This document shows, piece by piece, positions 34,808 through 43,718 of a stretch of 64,000 bases of DNA (positions within the stretch are counted from its first letter, which is position 1; every line of letters starts with the position of its first letter). A model generated the notes under the pieces. The model searched no databases. It worked only from the letters and a program-made list of their open reading frames with translations, and was not told the origin of the DNA. Both the position numbers and the translations under genes were made by a program. The stretch is from the NCBI RefSeq assembly GCF_034439435.1, contig NZ_JAPCKJ010000008.1:1-64000 (forward strand), in the 5' to 3' direction. The DNA comes from Sarcina sp034439435 (GTDB taxonomy: Bacteria > Bacillota > Clostridia > Clostridiales > Clostridiaceae).

Positions 34808-36145
34808 ATGTTTGGATTTTTTAGCCCAGCTCCAGCAATACCTAGACTTCCAAAAGATAAAATACCATCAGCATACAAAGCTTATCGTATTCGTATGTTT
34901 CTTATGATATTTATTGGATATACAGGTTACTACTTAGTTAGAAAAAACTTTGCTGTAGCATCACCATATTTAATTAATAACTATGGATTTTCAAAAACAC
35001 AAATAGGACTTATAAGTATGGGACTTGCTGTATCTTATGGTTTAAGCAAGTTCGTTTTAGGTAATTTATCAGACAAATCAAATGTCAAAAAATTTATATG
35101 TTTCGGACTTATTGCATCATCTGTAATGAGTGTTTTAATGGGATTCGCTCGTACAGTTCCAATATTCTTAATACTTATGATACTTAACGGATTATTCCAA
35201 GGTATGGGAGCTCCACCATGTTCAATAGTATTAGGTAAATGGTTCTCTCAAAAAGAAAGAGGACTTAAAATGGGAATATGGAATACTTCCCATAATATAG
35301 GTGGGGGCTTAATAGCACCTATTGCAACTTTATGTTTATTAGTATTTGGACAAAATCATTTCCAATCAATATTTTTTGTTCCAGCAATAATATGTACAGT
35401 AATAGCTTTATTCTGTTACGTAATTGGAGCTGATACTCCAGCATCTGTTGGTTTACCTCCAATTGATGAATATAGAAATGATTATTCAGAAGTTAAAGAC
35501 GATGTTAACCCAACAAATTTATCTTCAAAAGAAATAATGGTTAAATATGTTCTTAAAAATAAATATGTTTGGTACTTAGCAATGGCTAATATCTTTGTTT
35601 ATTTAATAAGACAAGGTGTTGTCAACTGGATTCCTATATACTTACAAGAATCAAAAGGATTCTCAGCAGCTAATGCTAACTGGGCAATGTTCTTATTTGA
35701 ATATGCTGCAATACCAGCATCAATATTACTTGGATGGCTTTCAGACGTTATTTTTAAAGGAAGACGTGCTCCACTTAGTATTCTATGTATGATAGGTGTT
35801 ATATTTGCTACAGTAGCTTATTGGCAAACAAGTAGTACTTTAGTAACAATGATTGCTGTTGCATTCATAGGTTGCTTCATATATGGACCTCAATTATTAA
35901 TAGGAATGAACTTAATCGATGTTGTACCTAACTTCGCTGTTGGATCTGCTACTGGTTTCTCAGGGCTTTGCGGATACCTTCTTGGTGAGTTCATGGCTGA
36001 CTTCGTTTTAGGTATGATAGCTGATAACTTTGGATGGAACGGTGCATTCATATTTATCATAATAGGTGCATTCATAGCATTAATTCTTTTATCTTTAACT
36101 TTAAAAATAAAAACAAATGTAAAAGAAGAAAAAAAAGTAGCTTAA
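34808..36145 (+). CDS. pgtP: Organophosphate:phosphate MFS antiporter (PgtP/UhpT/GlpT group)
   Basis: 445 residues, twelve membrane helices. The start FFSPAPAIPRLPKDKIPSAYKAYRIRMFLMIFIGYTGYYLVRKNFAVASPYLI is characteristic of the GlpT/UhpT/PgtP group, including the YYLVRKNF arginine that binds phosphate; GMGAPPCSIVLGKWFSQKERGLKMGIWNTSHNIGGG follows in helices 4-5. It takes up phosphorylated three- or six-carbon compounds in exchange for phosphate. Which one cannot be fixed from sequence; the symbol reflects gene order. Ribosome site GTAGGAGG. It is likely induced by the upstream two-component system. Confidence 0.9.
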   Translation: MFGFFSPAPAIPRLPKDKIPSAYKAYRIRMFLMIFIGYTGYYLVRKNFAVASPYLINNYGFSKTQIGLISMGLAVSYGLSKFVLGNLSDKSNVKKFICFGLIASSVMSVLMGFARTVPIFLILMILNGLFQGMGAPPCSIVLGKWFSQKERGLKMGIWNTSHNIGGGLIAPIATLCLLVFGQNHFQSIFFVPAIICTVIALFCYVIGADTPASVGLPPIDEYRNDYSEVKDDVNPTNLSSKEIMVKYVLKNKYVWYLAMANIFVYLIRQGVVNWIPIYLQESKGFSAANANWAMFLFEYAAIPASILLGWLSDVIFKGRRAPLSILCMIGVIFATVAYWQTSSTLVTMIAVAFIGCFIYGPQLLIGMNLIDVVPNFAVGSATGFSGLCGYLLGEFMADFVLGMIADNFGWNGAFIFIIIGAFIALILLSLTLKIKTNVKEEKKVA

Positions 36146-36189
36146 TAATTAATTAGATATAAATAAATATATACATATATAAATCAAAT

Positions 36190-36229
36190 AAAGGAAACTA
36201 GAAGGCTCCCCCCTTCCAGTTTCCTTTTT
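36190..36229. terminator. Terminator after the carrier gene
   Basis: AAAGGAAACT with GAAGG pairs to TTC and AGTTTCCTTTTT around a C-rich loop; T run on the plus strand and A run on the other, so it may serve the convergent small gene too. Confidence 0.85.
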
Positions 36230-36237
36230 AAGTGAAT

Positions 36238-36651
36238 CTATACTCTTAATTCTTTAAAATTAGCTTTTATACCATTTCCCCATCCCTCAGCAGTTTCAAT
36301 ATTAGACAGTGGATAGTATTTGCCTTTAACTAATATATAAATATTATTATCTACAGAATTTTTATCTTTGAAAAATTTAACGCCTTTTGGTATTCCATTT
36401 GAACTATTATTGGCAATAGGTTCAAATAATTTAGGTATCTTTTTCTTAACAACACCAACAAACTCCAAATTATTTATTTTTTCTTCATTATCCTCTGGTG
36501 AGTCAAGATTTAAAACATATAAAGTATCATTATATTTTAAATAAGTCCATCCATAGGATTTATTATATTTAGAATATTTGATTCCAACTAACCCAATAAC
36601 TAAAACTAAAACTAAAATTAAAATAAACGAAGCAATAATTTTTTTAAGCAC
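36238..36651 (-). CDS. Membrane-anchored protein of unknown function
   Basis: About 137 residues. An N-terminal hydrophobic helix (KKIIASFILILVLVLVIGLVGIKY) is followed by about 110 extracytoplasmic residues with SYGWTYLKYNDTLYVLNLD and a final GKYYPLSNIETAEGWGNGIKANFKEL. No family recognised and no lipobox. The first ATG lies too close to the GGGGGAA ribosome site; the GTG two codons later is better spaced. It is one gene, separated by 66 bases from the sulfatase gene upstream, with no sign of cotranscription other than strand. Confidence 0.65.
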   Translation of the reverse strand: MLKKIIASFILILVLVLVIGLVGIKYSKYNKSYGWTYLKYNDTLYVLNLDSPEDNEEKINNLEFVGVVKKKIPKLFEPIANNSSNGIPKGVKFFKDKNSVDNNIYILVKGKYYPLSNIETAEGWGNGIKANFKELRV

Positions 36652-36717
36652 AACCATTCCCCCTTATTTATAACTCATTTTAAATTCAAAAAATTCAAAT
36701 TAGTTATAATGTAATCT

Positions 36718-38178
36718 CTATAACTGATTGCTTTTATACAAATAGCTTAAAGTACTTACTGGATTTCCAACTAGTAGTTTAGCTCCATCACTATATCCTT
36801 CTTCTCTTCCCTCTAATTCCTTAATTAATATTTTTCTTAAGTAATCTATCCTCTCCTTATATTCCTTGTAATTTATAAGATTAGTAAGCTCATTAGGATC
36901 ATTCTCTAAATCAAAATACTGTTCCTCACCTCTTTGAGAAAACCATAAAAATTTATCTTTCTTTGTTACAATATAATGGTTAGAGTCATCACCAAAGGAA
37001 TGCTCTCCATGAATATATTCTCTCCATGTCTTGCCTTCCCCCTGAACTAAATCTTTTAGACTTAAACCTTCTACTGAGTCTGGTATCTCAATATCCGCAA
37101 AATCTAATAGAGTTGGCATAATGTCTCTTAACTCTAGAACTTCGTCAAATACTTTTCCCTTTTCTCCCTTTAATAAGTTTCCTGGATCATAGATGAAAAA
37201 TGGAACTCTAGCGCTTCCCTCATAAGGAATAGCCTTTCTAAACCAATTATGATCTCCCATCATATCACCATGATCTGAAACAAATAAGAATATCGTATTA
37301 TTTAACTCCCTGTATTCTGATAAAGCTATTAAAAATCTTCCTATTTGATGATCAATATGAGTTATTGATCCATAATAAGCAGCTTTAGCTCTTTTTAATG
37401 CTTTTTTATTTACTATTCCTTTTATACAATTTATATCTTTTCCTCTATTATCCTCATCAGTTCCAATTGCCCAATCTCCCATTAAAGGTTCGGGTAAATT
37501 TTCATCCTTATACATATCGAAATAGACCTTTGGTGGATCTAATGGTGAATGCGGTCTAACAAATGACATTTTTAAAAAGAATGGTTTACTTGGGTCCCTT
37601 CTTCTCAAGAAGTCTATGGATTCATTAACTACCCAATTAGTTGGATGTAAATTTTCCTCATATCCCCATGGTCTAGCTACCCATGAATTACAATCAAGAC
37701 CTATATCTATTAAATCTGCATTATGTCCTTGTCTTTCTCTAAACCATTTTAAATAATCATCACATTGCTCTATTTGAGTAGCTGCCTTTCCCTCCTTATT
37801 TCTAGCAAAGTGTAAATAGCCATCATGTAACATAATATTATGAAATCCACAAAGATTTCTTTCTGGATAAACATGCATCTTTCCAATACATTGAGTATGA
37901 TAACCAGCCTTTGAAAATTCTGAAGCTATGGTATTTTCATAATTCCATGCAACTCCATCTTGATATCCTACTCTTCCATGTGATTTCTGGCTCATACCTG
38001 TTAGCACAGCAGCTCTGGCTGCAATACAACTTGGAACCGCTGTGTATGCATTTTCAAAGTTATATCCTTGAGTAGCCATCATATCTAGATTAGGAGTTTC
38101 TATAAACTCATTACCATTAACCCCAAGGCAATCTCCTCTCATCTGATCAACCATCATTAAAACAACATTTGGTCTCAT
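36718..38178 (-). CDS. Cys-type sulfatase
   Basis: 486 residues, cytoplasmic by sequence (no signal peptide). VVLMMVDQMRGDCLG gives the N-terminal metal-binding Asp pair; AVPSCIAARAAVLTGM contains the C-x-A-x-R formylglycine motif of Cys-type sulfatases; FLFVSDHGDMMGDH gives later metal ligands. The active-site Cys must be turned to formylglycine by an anaerobic radical-SAM enzyme (anSME), which is not in this window. C. perfringens is known to have a Cys-type sulfatase and its anSME. Likely substrates are sulfated sugars or host glycan fragments. Earlier in-frame starts precede the ribosome site GGGGGAA; the ATG before RPNVVL is used. Confidence 0.92.
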   Translation of the reverse strand: MRPNVVLMMVDQMRGDCLGVNGNEFIETPNLDMMATQGYNFENAYTAVPSCIAARAAVLTGMSQKSHGRVGYQDGVAWNYENTIASEFSKAGYHTQCIGKMHVYPERNLCGFHNIMLHDGYLHFARNKEGKAATQIEQCDDYLKWFRERQGHNADLIDIGLDCNSWVARPWGYEENLHPTNWVVNESIDFLRRRDPSKPFFLKMSFVRPHSPLDPPKVYFDMYKDENLPEPLMGDWAIGTDEDNRGKDINCIKGIVNKKALKRAKAAYYGSITHIDHQIGRFLIALSEYRELNNTIFLFVSDHGDMMGDHNWFRKAIPYEGSARVPFFIYDPGNLLKGEKGKVFDEVLELRDIMPTLLDFADIEIPDSVEGLSLKDLVQGEGKTWREYIHGEHSFGDDSNHYIVTKKDKFLWFSQRGEEQYFDLENDPNELTNLINYKEYKERIDYLRKILIKELEGREEGYSDGAKLLVGNPVSTLSYLYKSNQL

Positions 38179-38308
38179 CTTCAATTCCCCCATTTCCCTT
38201 TTCATTATACCTATTTAAATATATTATAACCTTTTCATTAACTTATGTAGATTGGCTATTTTTACAGTTTTATTAAATATTTTTAACTCTTTTACTCAAA
38301 CGAAAAAA

Positions 38309-38391
38309 AGGCTGTGCCAAAATAATTCTCCAATAAGACTTTTAAATAGTATAAACTTTATAAGCCTTACATTTTAGTTTTGATACAACCT
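38309..38391. repeat. Inverted repeat of the GCTGTATCAAAA family
   Basis: AGGCTGTGCCAAAA and TTTTGATACAACCT ends, with internal AAATAGTATAAACTT resembling the long palindrome at 23.1 kb. It lies between the sulfatase and BFD genes, downstream of the latter on the minus strand. Confidence 0.65.
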
Positions 38392-38418
38392 CTTATTTTT
38401 AGAATAATGACTCTGTTA

Positions 38419-38604
38419 TTATTTGTTTTCTTCTATTAATCTTTTTATTTCTAACCTACAGGCAAAACAACCATAGACATTAGCCCCTGTCTCCTTTTTA
38501 ACTTTTTCATAAGTGTCTGCTCCATTTTTTATGGCTTCTATTATTGTTCTCTCAGATACTTTTTTACATCTACATACAATTTTATCATTATCTATATTAC
38601 TCAA
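38419..38604 (-). CDS. BFD-like [2Fe-2S] ferredoxin
   Basis: 61 residues forming a complete BFD domain: IVCRCKKVSERTIIEAIKNGADTYEKVKKETGA then GCFACRLEIKRLI, giving CxC...CxxC for one 2Fe-2S cluster. Similar small proteins donate electrons for iron release or act with NADH-dependent oxidases. An ATG four codons upstream is directly on the ribosome site AAGGAG, so I prefer the TTG at normal spacing; the difference is three residues. It follows the haem operon by about 200 bases on the same strand, with the repeat and terminator between, so it is a separate unit, though an iron-linked role fits. Confidence 0.85.
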   Translation of the reverse strand: MSNIDNDKIVCRCKKVSERTIIEAIKNGADTYEKVKKETGANVYGCFACRLEIKRLIEENK

Positions 38605-38687
38605 ATTAAACATCTCCTTGACTTTAAAAATCTATTTTTAGCTTACCACATAAATTTCCCTTATTAAAATAAATTAGTAATACTAAA

Positions 38688-38769
38688 AGGCTGTGTTTTA
38701 AAATAGTGTTGATTATCAGCTAGTTCTTAAAGGCTAGCTAATAATCAATATTCACCTTAAACAAAGCCT
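38688..38769. repeat. Inverted repeat of the GGCTRTGTTTTAA family, full copy
   Basis: Ends AGGCTGTGTTTTAA and TTAAACAAAGCCT; inner arms TTGATTATCAGCTAG and CTAGCTAATAATCAA. About 82 bases form one imperfect hairpin. It lies just past the terminator of the haem operon. Confidence 0.8.
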
Positions 38770-38774
38770 AACAA

Positions 38775-38812
38775 AAAAGCTATGCAAATATTTTAACCTT
38801 TGCATAGCTTTT
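38775..38812 (-). terminator. Terminator of the haem operon
   Basis: AAAAGCTATGCAAA and TTTGCATAGCTTTT arms with a 10-base loop, eight bases after the last stop codon; T run on the minus strand. Confidence 0.92.
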
Positions 38813-38819
38813 TATAAAT

Positions 38820-39125
38820 TTATTTAAATATGTGTCTTATATATTCCTTGGGGTTATATAAGAGTATTCTAGGTCCTGAAAACTTCATTACCTCTTTAAC
38901 CTTTTCTCTCATATCTTTCTTGTAACAATGAATAGGACACTTTTTACAAGAACTTTTTTCATTTCCAAACTTACAATAACTTAACCTTTTATGAGCATAT
39001 TCCTCTAACTCTCTACATTCAGCACACAGTTCTCCATTTTGACTACCATGTTTTTTCTTACAATAAAGTTTTATCATCAATGTTATTATCTCTTTTTCTT
39101 TATCTATTCTGTTCAAAAACTTCAC
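38820..39125 (-). CDS. Cys-rich small protein of the nitrous oxide-stimulated promoter family
   Basis: 101 residues. LMIKLYCKKKHGSQNGELCAECRELEEYAHKRLSYCKFGNEKSSCKKCPIHCYKKDMREKVKEVMKFSGPRILLYNP matches the family named nitrous oxide-stimulated promoter, with eight conserved Cys (C, CxxC, C, CxxC, HC) that may hold a metal or Fe-S centre. The name reflects a historical observation and its function is unknown. The start codon is a GTG inside the end of the upstream DUF454 gene (26-base overlap), so it is translationally coupled and the last gene of the Fur-boxed haem operon. A slightly later TTG start is possible. Confidence 0.85.
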   Translation of the reverse strand: MKFLNRIDKEKEIITLMIKLYCKKKHGSQNGELCAECRELEEYAHKRLSYCKFGNEKSSCKKCPIHCYKKDMREKVKEVMKFSGPRILLYNPKEYIRHIFK

Positions 39126-39495
39126 CCACTTTTACTGTTTTAATTCTAAATATAAAATAATAGAATTTAAAGATCATTAGTACTACTATAAATATTTTTA
39201 AATGAATACTATTTGATAATATTAGTGGAAATAAAAGCATTATGTCAGCCATAAGTAATATACTTACCTTTGTTTTTAAAGTCATAGCTCTATTTTTTTC
39301 AAAGCTTTCTAAGTGCTTTTTGTATATACTTGTTCCCTTAAACCATCTATCAAATTTATCTGACCCTTTAACAAAACAAAAGGCTGTTAATAATAAAAAT
39401 GGTGTAGTAGGTAATATTGGTAGTATTATTCCTACTATCCCTAATCCTAATGAAAGAAACCCTAAAACCACATAAAATATTCTAAGCAAGCTCAT
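39100..39495 (-). CDS. DUF454 (YbaN-like) membrane protein
   Basis: 131 residues with four hydrophobic segments. The N-terminus LGFLSLGLGIVGIILPILPTTPFLLLTAFCFVKGSDKFDRWF is the DUF454 signature, with the conserved LPxLPTTPF loop. Function is unknown; in many genomes the family sits beside haem uptake or efflux genes. It overlaps the CydC-like gene by 14 bases upstream and the Cys-rich gene by 26 bases downstream. A ribosome site AGAGGTGA lies in the upstream gene. Its place in a haem operon supports a membrane role in haem handling. Confidence 0.9.
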   Translation of the reverse strand: MSLLRIFYVVLGFLSLGLGIVGIILPILPTTPFLLLTAFCFVKGSDKFDRWFKGTSIYKKHLESFEKNRAMTLKTKVSILLMADIMLLFPLILSNSIHLKIFIVVLMIFKFYYFIFRIKTVKVGEVFEQNR

Positions 39496-41170
39496 GTTTC
39501 ACCTCTTCACATTGAATTAAATTACCCTTGTTAATTCTAAATACTTTTTCACATACCCTAGTTGTAGACTTTCTGTGAGTTATAAGGATAAGAGTTTTAT
39601 TTTTTAAGTGTGTTCTTATAGACTTAAGGATTATTCCCTCATTTAAAGTATCTAAATTACTTGTAGGCTCATCTAAAATTACAATTTCACTTTCTCTTAG
39701 GAAAACTCTAGCTAGTCCAATTCTTTGTTTTTCTCCTGAAGATAAGTTGCCACCTAATTCTCCTACCTTTGTTTTATATCCATCCTCTAAAGTCTCTATA
39801 AACTCATGTATTCCTGCTTTCTTAGCTGCTTCTTTTACCTCATCTAAAGTTGCATTTAGCTTTCCTATTTTGATATTGTCCTCAATACTCATATTAAATA
39901 GGCTTGTTTCTTGACCCATTAAGGACATTTTCTTTCTTAACTCTTTTGTCTGAATATCTTTTACATTTTTGCTTCCTAGGTTAATTTCTCCTTTTGTAAC
40001 ATCCCAAAATCTCATAAGTAATTTTACAAAGGTACTCTTTCCAGTTCCACTTTCTCCAATTACAGCAATTTTGTCTCCTAAGTTTATATCTATATTTATA
40101 TCTTTTAATACATTTTCTTTTCCCATGTATGCAAAAGAAACATTCTTATAGCATATTTTGTTTTTAACTTTCATACCTTCACCTAAAACTTCTTCTACAG
40201 AAGGCTTTTCGTCTAATATGTTAAAAATTCTTTGAGCTGATGCAAAAGTTAAAAGAAGATTGTTAGATAAATTACTTAAAGCAACCACAGGACCAAAGGA
40301 AGATGCTATTAAGGTAACCATAATTATTAATTGACCTATTGTCATAGTTCCTTTTAAAACCTCTAAGTAAGAAACATATAAAGCTATAAGTATCGTTAAC
40401 ATTATGATTAAATCACTAAAAGCTCTTATTATTCCTTCATGCTTTTTTATAACCTTTTGCTTTTCATTTAATCCTTCAGATAATTTTTTTATGTTATCTC
40501 TTCTTTCAGTACCATTATTAAAAATTAAAACTTCTTTAATACCTCTAAGAGAATCTAGAATATAAGAATTTGTTTTTCCAAATGCTTCTCTATATTGAAC
40601 ACCAGCTTCTTTTCCAAAGCTACTACTAATATAAGGAACGCCAAAACCTATTAATATATAACCAATTATTCCAACTATCCCTACCTTTACGTTTATACTT
40701 AATAATATTAATCCCATTATAGAGTTAGTTATAATTGCTATACTTATTGGCGCTATAGTATGTGCATAAAATACTTCTAAAAGTTCAATGTCAGAAGTTA
40801 TCATTGAGATTAGATTTCCCTTCTCCATACTTTCCAGCTTAGCTGGTGCCAGTTTTCTAAGGGCAGAAAATACTTTATCTCTTAATATAACCAATATTTT
40901 AAAGGCTATATAATGACCACTTAGCTGTTCTCCATATCTTAAAGGTCCTCTTAATATTCCAAGTACTATCATTAAAATAAGAGCTGTTTTAAATGAAAAA
41001 CTTATAGTACTATCTATTAAGCTTGATATTGCTACACTCCCAAAGACAGTTATTCCTATAGCTGCTAAAAATCCTAAAACTCCCATAAATACTGTTATGA
41101 ACATTACAGGAGCAAGAGGTTTAAGCTCTACTATAAGCCTTTTCATTATTGAAAAACCTGATTTTCTCAT
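39482..41170 (-). CDS. ABC exporter half-transporter, CydC-like
   Basis: 562 residues: six membrane helices (about 20-310) fused to an ATPase with Walker A IGESGTGKSTFVKLL, signature LSSGEKQRIGLARVFL and Walker B VILDEPTSNLD. The arrangement with the immediately upstream CydD-like gene (stop codon adjoining this start) is that of CydDC, which in E. coli exports thiols and binds haem during cytochrome bd assembly. No cydAB is nearby. Within a Fur-boxed haem operon this pair could export excess haem or porphyrin, or tune redox at the membrane; that is inference. Ribosome site AGGAGGTG overlaps the preceding stop. Confidence 0.86.
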   Translation of the reverse strand: MRKSGFSIMKRLIVELKPLAPVMFITVFMGVLGFLAAIGITVFGSVAISSLIDSTISFSFKTALILMIVLGILRGPLRYGEQLSGHYIAFKILVILRDKVFSALRKLAPAKLESMEKGNLISMITSDIELLEVFYAHTIAPISIAIITNSIMGLILLSINVKVGIVGIIGYILIGFGVPYISSSFGKEAGVQYREAFGKTNSYILDSLRGIKEVLIFNNGTERRDNIKKLSEGLNEKQKVIKKHEGIIRAFSDLIIMLTILIALYVSYLEVLKGTMTIGQLIIMVTLIASSFGPVVALSNLSNNLLLTFASAQRIFNILDEKPSVEEVLGEGMKVKNKICYKNVSFAYMGKENVLKDINIDINLGDKIAVIGESGTGKSTFVKLLMRFWDVTKGEINLGSKNVKDIQTKELRKKMSLMGQETSLFNMSIEDNIKIGKLNATLDEVKEAAKKAGIHEFIETLEDGYKTKVGELGGNLSSGEKQRIGLARVFLRESEIVILDEPTSNLDTLNEGIILKSIRTHLKNKTLILITHRKSTTRVCEKVFRINKGNLIQCEEVKHELA

Positions 41171-42901
41171 TTATATAACACCTCCTATTTCTAATTCATT
41201 TTGATAATTTACCATGCCATAATATTTATTTCTTCTTTCCATAAGATCTTTATGGCTTCCTTCTTCAACTAAACTTCCCTTATCTAACATATAGATTCTA
41301 TCTGCATTTTTAACGTTAGCTAATCTATGAGATATAACTATTACTGTTTTCTCTTTTGCTATTTCATTTATAGATTTCCAAATCATATTTTCACTTTCAA
41401 CATCAATATTTGAAGTTGCTTCATCAAATATTATTACTTCTCTATTAGCTAATATAGTTCTAGCTAAAGCAAGTCTTTGCTTTTGTCCTCCTGAAAGCTT
41501 TGATCCACCTTCACCAACTTCTAAATCTAATTTTTCCTTTTTAGAATTTACAAAGTCTAAAAGATTGGCTTTTTCTAAGGCATAATTTATTTCCTCTAAA
41601 GTTGCATCATTCTTAGCTATTAATAAGTTATCCTTTATTGTTCCATTAAATATATAACTATTAGTTGATATTATTGATACTCTATTATAAAGACCAGCAA
41701 AATCTATATTATTTATATCAGCTCCATTTAAAGTTATTTTTCCTTTTGATGCCTTATAGTTATTTAAGATTAGTGAAGCTATAGTACTTTTTCCACTTCC
41801 ACTTTCACCAATTATTGCTACATATTCCCCTTTGCTTATTGATAAGGATATATCCTTTAAAACCTCTCTTTTGCCATCATAAGAAAAACTTACACTCTCA
41901 AGAGATATATTTGATATTTCATTAAGGTTATTATTTGATGAAATCTTGCTTTCATCAGCTTCTAAAACCCTAAAAATTCTATCTGCAGCCGCTATTCCAT
42001 TCATAGCAATATGGAAATATGATCCTAATAATCTAAGAGGTATGAAAAACTCTGCTGATATTAATAAAATTACTATCATTCCTCCAAGGCTTACTGTTCC
42101 AGCTCTAAATTGTAATAAAGCTACTATACTTCCAAGAGCGGCTCCCCCAAAAGCTATTAAATCCATAACATTAATTGAGTTTAACTGCATACTTAAAACT
42201 TTCATTGTTATTTTTCTAAAGCTTTCAGCTTCTTCATTCATAAGTTCATGTCTTTCATTATCAACATCAAAAACCTTTAATGTTGTAAGCCCTTGAAGAT
42301 TTTCTAAAAATGTATTTCCTAAATCTGAATACTGTCCCCAATAATCCTTTAATATTTTCTTTGCTATTTTCATTATTAATATTATTGAGATTGGTATTAA
42401 CGGTAAGCAAAGTATAAATACTAAAGCTGCCTTAAATGAAATAAATGCTAAAGCACAAAATAAAGTCAAAGGAGCTAAAATAGAATATATTAACTGAGGT
42501 AAGTATTTACTAAAATAAACCTCTAGAGCCTCTACCCCTTCAACAGCCATTTGAACAATTGATGATGTAGAATCTACCTTATCATATCTCATTCCAAGCT
42601 TTAAAAGCTTCTCATATATCTTATCTCTAAGAGTAACCTTAACCATCTCCGAAGATTTATATGAGAAGTGTCCACTTAATAAGTTCACACAAAATCTTAT
42701 TCCTAAAAGTCCAATTAAAATTAATATTTTTTTATTTAAATTTTCAATATTTCCTAAGCTAAAAAATTCCTGAATACTAAATCCAATAACTATTATTGTC
42801 ATCAGATTACAAATTACAGAAATCCAATTCATTAAAACAGTTAAACCTATGTATTTCTTAGATTCCTTACACAAGTTTAAAAGTCTCTTGTCTATCATCA
42901 T
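41171..42901 (-). CDS. ABC exporter half-transporter, CydD-like
   Basis: 576 residues: six membrane helices, then an ATPase domain with Walker A IGESGSGKSTIASLI, signature LSGGQKQRLALARTIL and Walker B EVIIFDEATSNID. Both half-transporters have complete ATPase motifs, so a working heterodimer with the CydC-like partner is expected. It begins 38 bases after the FecE-like gene on the same strand. Two consecutive ATG codons can start it. Substrate cannot be told from sequence; CydDC-type thiol or haem export is the leading analogy. Confidence 0.86.
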   Translation of the reverse strand: MMIDKRLLNLCKESKKYIGLTVLMNWISVICNLMTIIVIGFSIQEFFSLGNIENLNKKILILIGLLGIRFCVNLLSGHFSYKSSEMVKVTLRDKIYEKLLKLGMRYDKVDSTSSIVQMAVEGVEALEVYFSKYLPQLIYSILAPLTLFCALAFISFKAALVFILCLPLIPISIILIMKIAKKILKDYWGQYSDLGNTFLENLQGLTTLKVFDVDNERHELMNEEAESFRKITMKVLSMQLNSINVMDLIAFGGAALGSIVALLQFRAGTVSLGGMIVILLISAEFFIPLRLLGSYFHIAMNGIAAADRIFRVLEADESKISSNNNLNEISNISLESVSFSYDGKREVLKDISLSISKGEYVAIIGESGSGKSTIASLILNNYKASKGKITLNGADINNIDFAGLYNRVSIISTNSYIFNGTIKDNLLIAKNDATLEEINYALEKANLLDFVNSKKEKLDLEVGEGGSKLSGGQKQRLALARTILANREVIIFDEATSNIDVESENMIWKSINEIAKEKTVIVISHRLANVKNADRIYMLDKGSLVEEGSHKDLMERRNKYYGMVNYQNELEIGGVI

Positions 42902-42938
42902 AATTCTTACACCATCTTTCTAAAGTTTATAAATTCAC

Positions 42939-43718
42939 CTAACAAATAGTTTTTGGTATAAAATAAACCTCTCCAGTTTCATTACATTTGTTAATAACAC
43001 CATGAACCTTATAAACTTCTTTTAATAAATTTTCATCTATTACATTCTCTGCTTTTCCCTCTTTTACAATTTCTCCATCTTTCATGACAACAATATTATG
43101 ACTATATTTAATTGCTTGATTTATATCATGTAAAACCATAATCACAGTTAAACCATTCTCCTTATTTAATTTTTTTACAATCTCTAATATCTCTATTTGA
43201 TGAAAAATATCTAAATAAGTTGTTGGCTCATCTAAAAATAAAATTTTAGGTTTTTGAGCCAAAGCCATTGATATAAATGCTCTTTGCCTTTCTCCTCCTG
43301 ATAAATTCATAACTCCCTTATGTTTTAATTCATTAAGTCCTGTACACTCTAAAGCCCATTGAATTATATTTTTATCTTCATTATTACTACTCTTAAAATA
43401 TCCTTTGTGAGGATATCTGCCATAAGCAACAAGCTCCTCAACCTTTATATCTTTAGGCACACTATTTTGTTGATGAACAGTGGCTAATACCTTTGCTATA
43501 TCCTTATATTTAAGATTGTTCATATTTAAATTGTCTAAATAAACATACCCTGTTTTACTTTTATTTAAAGCACATAATAAACTTAACAAAGTTGACTTTC
43601 CACTTCCATTCGGCCCAATAATAGTGGTTATCTCTCCCTCTTTTATATATATATTTAAATCATTAATGATATTTTTTTCTCCCCTGTAATTGAATGATAA
43701 TTTCTCTCCTCTAATCAT
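42939..43718 (-). CDS. Haem/siderophore ABC importer ATPase
   Basis: 259 residues, FecE/FhuC/HmuV type. Walker A IGPNGSGKSTLLSLL, Q-loop VHQQNSVP, signature LSGGERQRAFISMALAQ, Walker B ILFLDEPTTYLDI and switch His VLHDINQAIKYSHNIVVM are intact. It powers uptake of haem by the permease gene that ends immediately upstream (adjoining codons). The C-terminal domain ends FIPKTIC. Ribosome site AGGAGTG overlaps the permease end. Confidence 0.93.
   Translation of the reverse strand: MIRGEKLSFNYRGEKNIINDLNIYIKEGEITTIIGPNGSGKSTLLSLLCALNKSKTGYVYLDNLNMNNLKYKDIAKVLATVHQQNSVPKDIKVEELVAYGRYPHKGYFKSSNNEDKNIIQWALECTGLNELKHKGVMNLSGGERQRAFISMALAQKPKILFLDEPTTYLDIFHQIEILEIVKKLNKENGLTVIMVLHDINQAIKYSHNIVVMKDGEIVKEGKAENVIDENLLKEVYKVHGVINKCNETGEVYFIPKTIC

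Noticed and set aside
39482..42901. Cytochrome bd assembly operon
   Set aside because: The half-transporters are CydDC-like, but cydA and cydB are absent and the genes are embedded in a haem-uptake operon.
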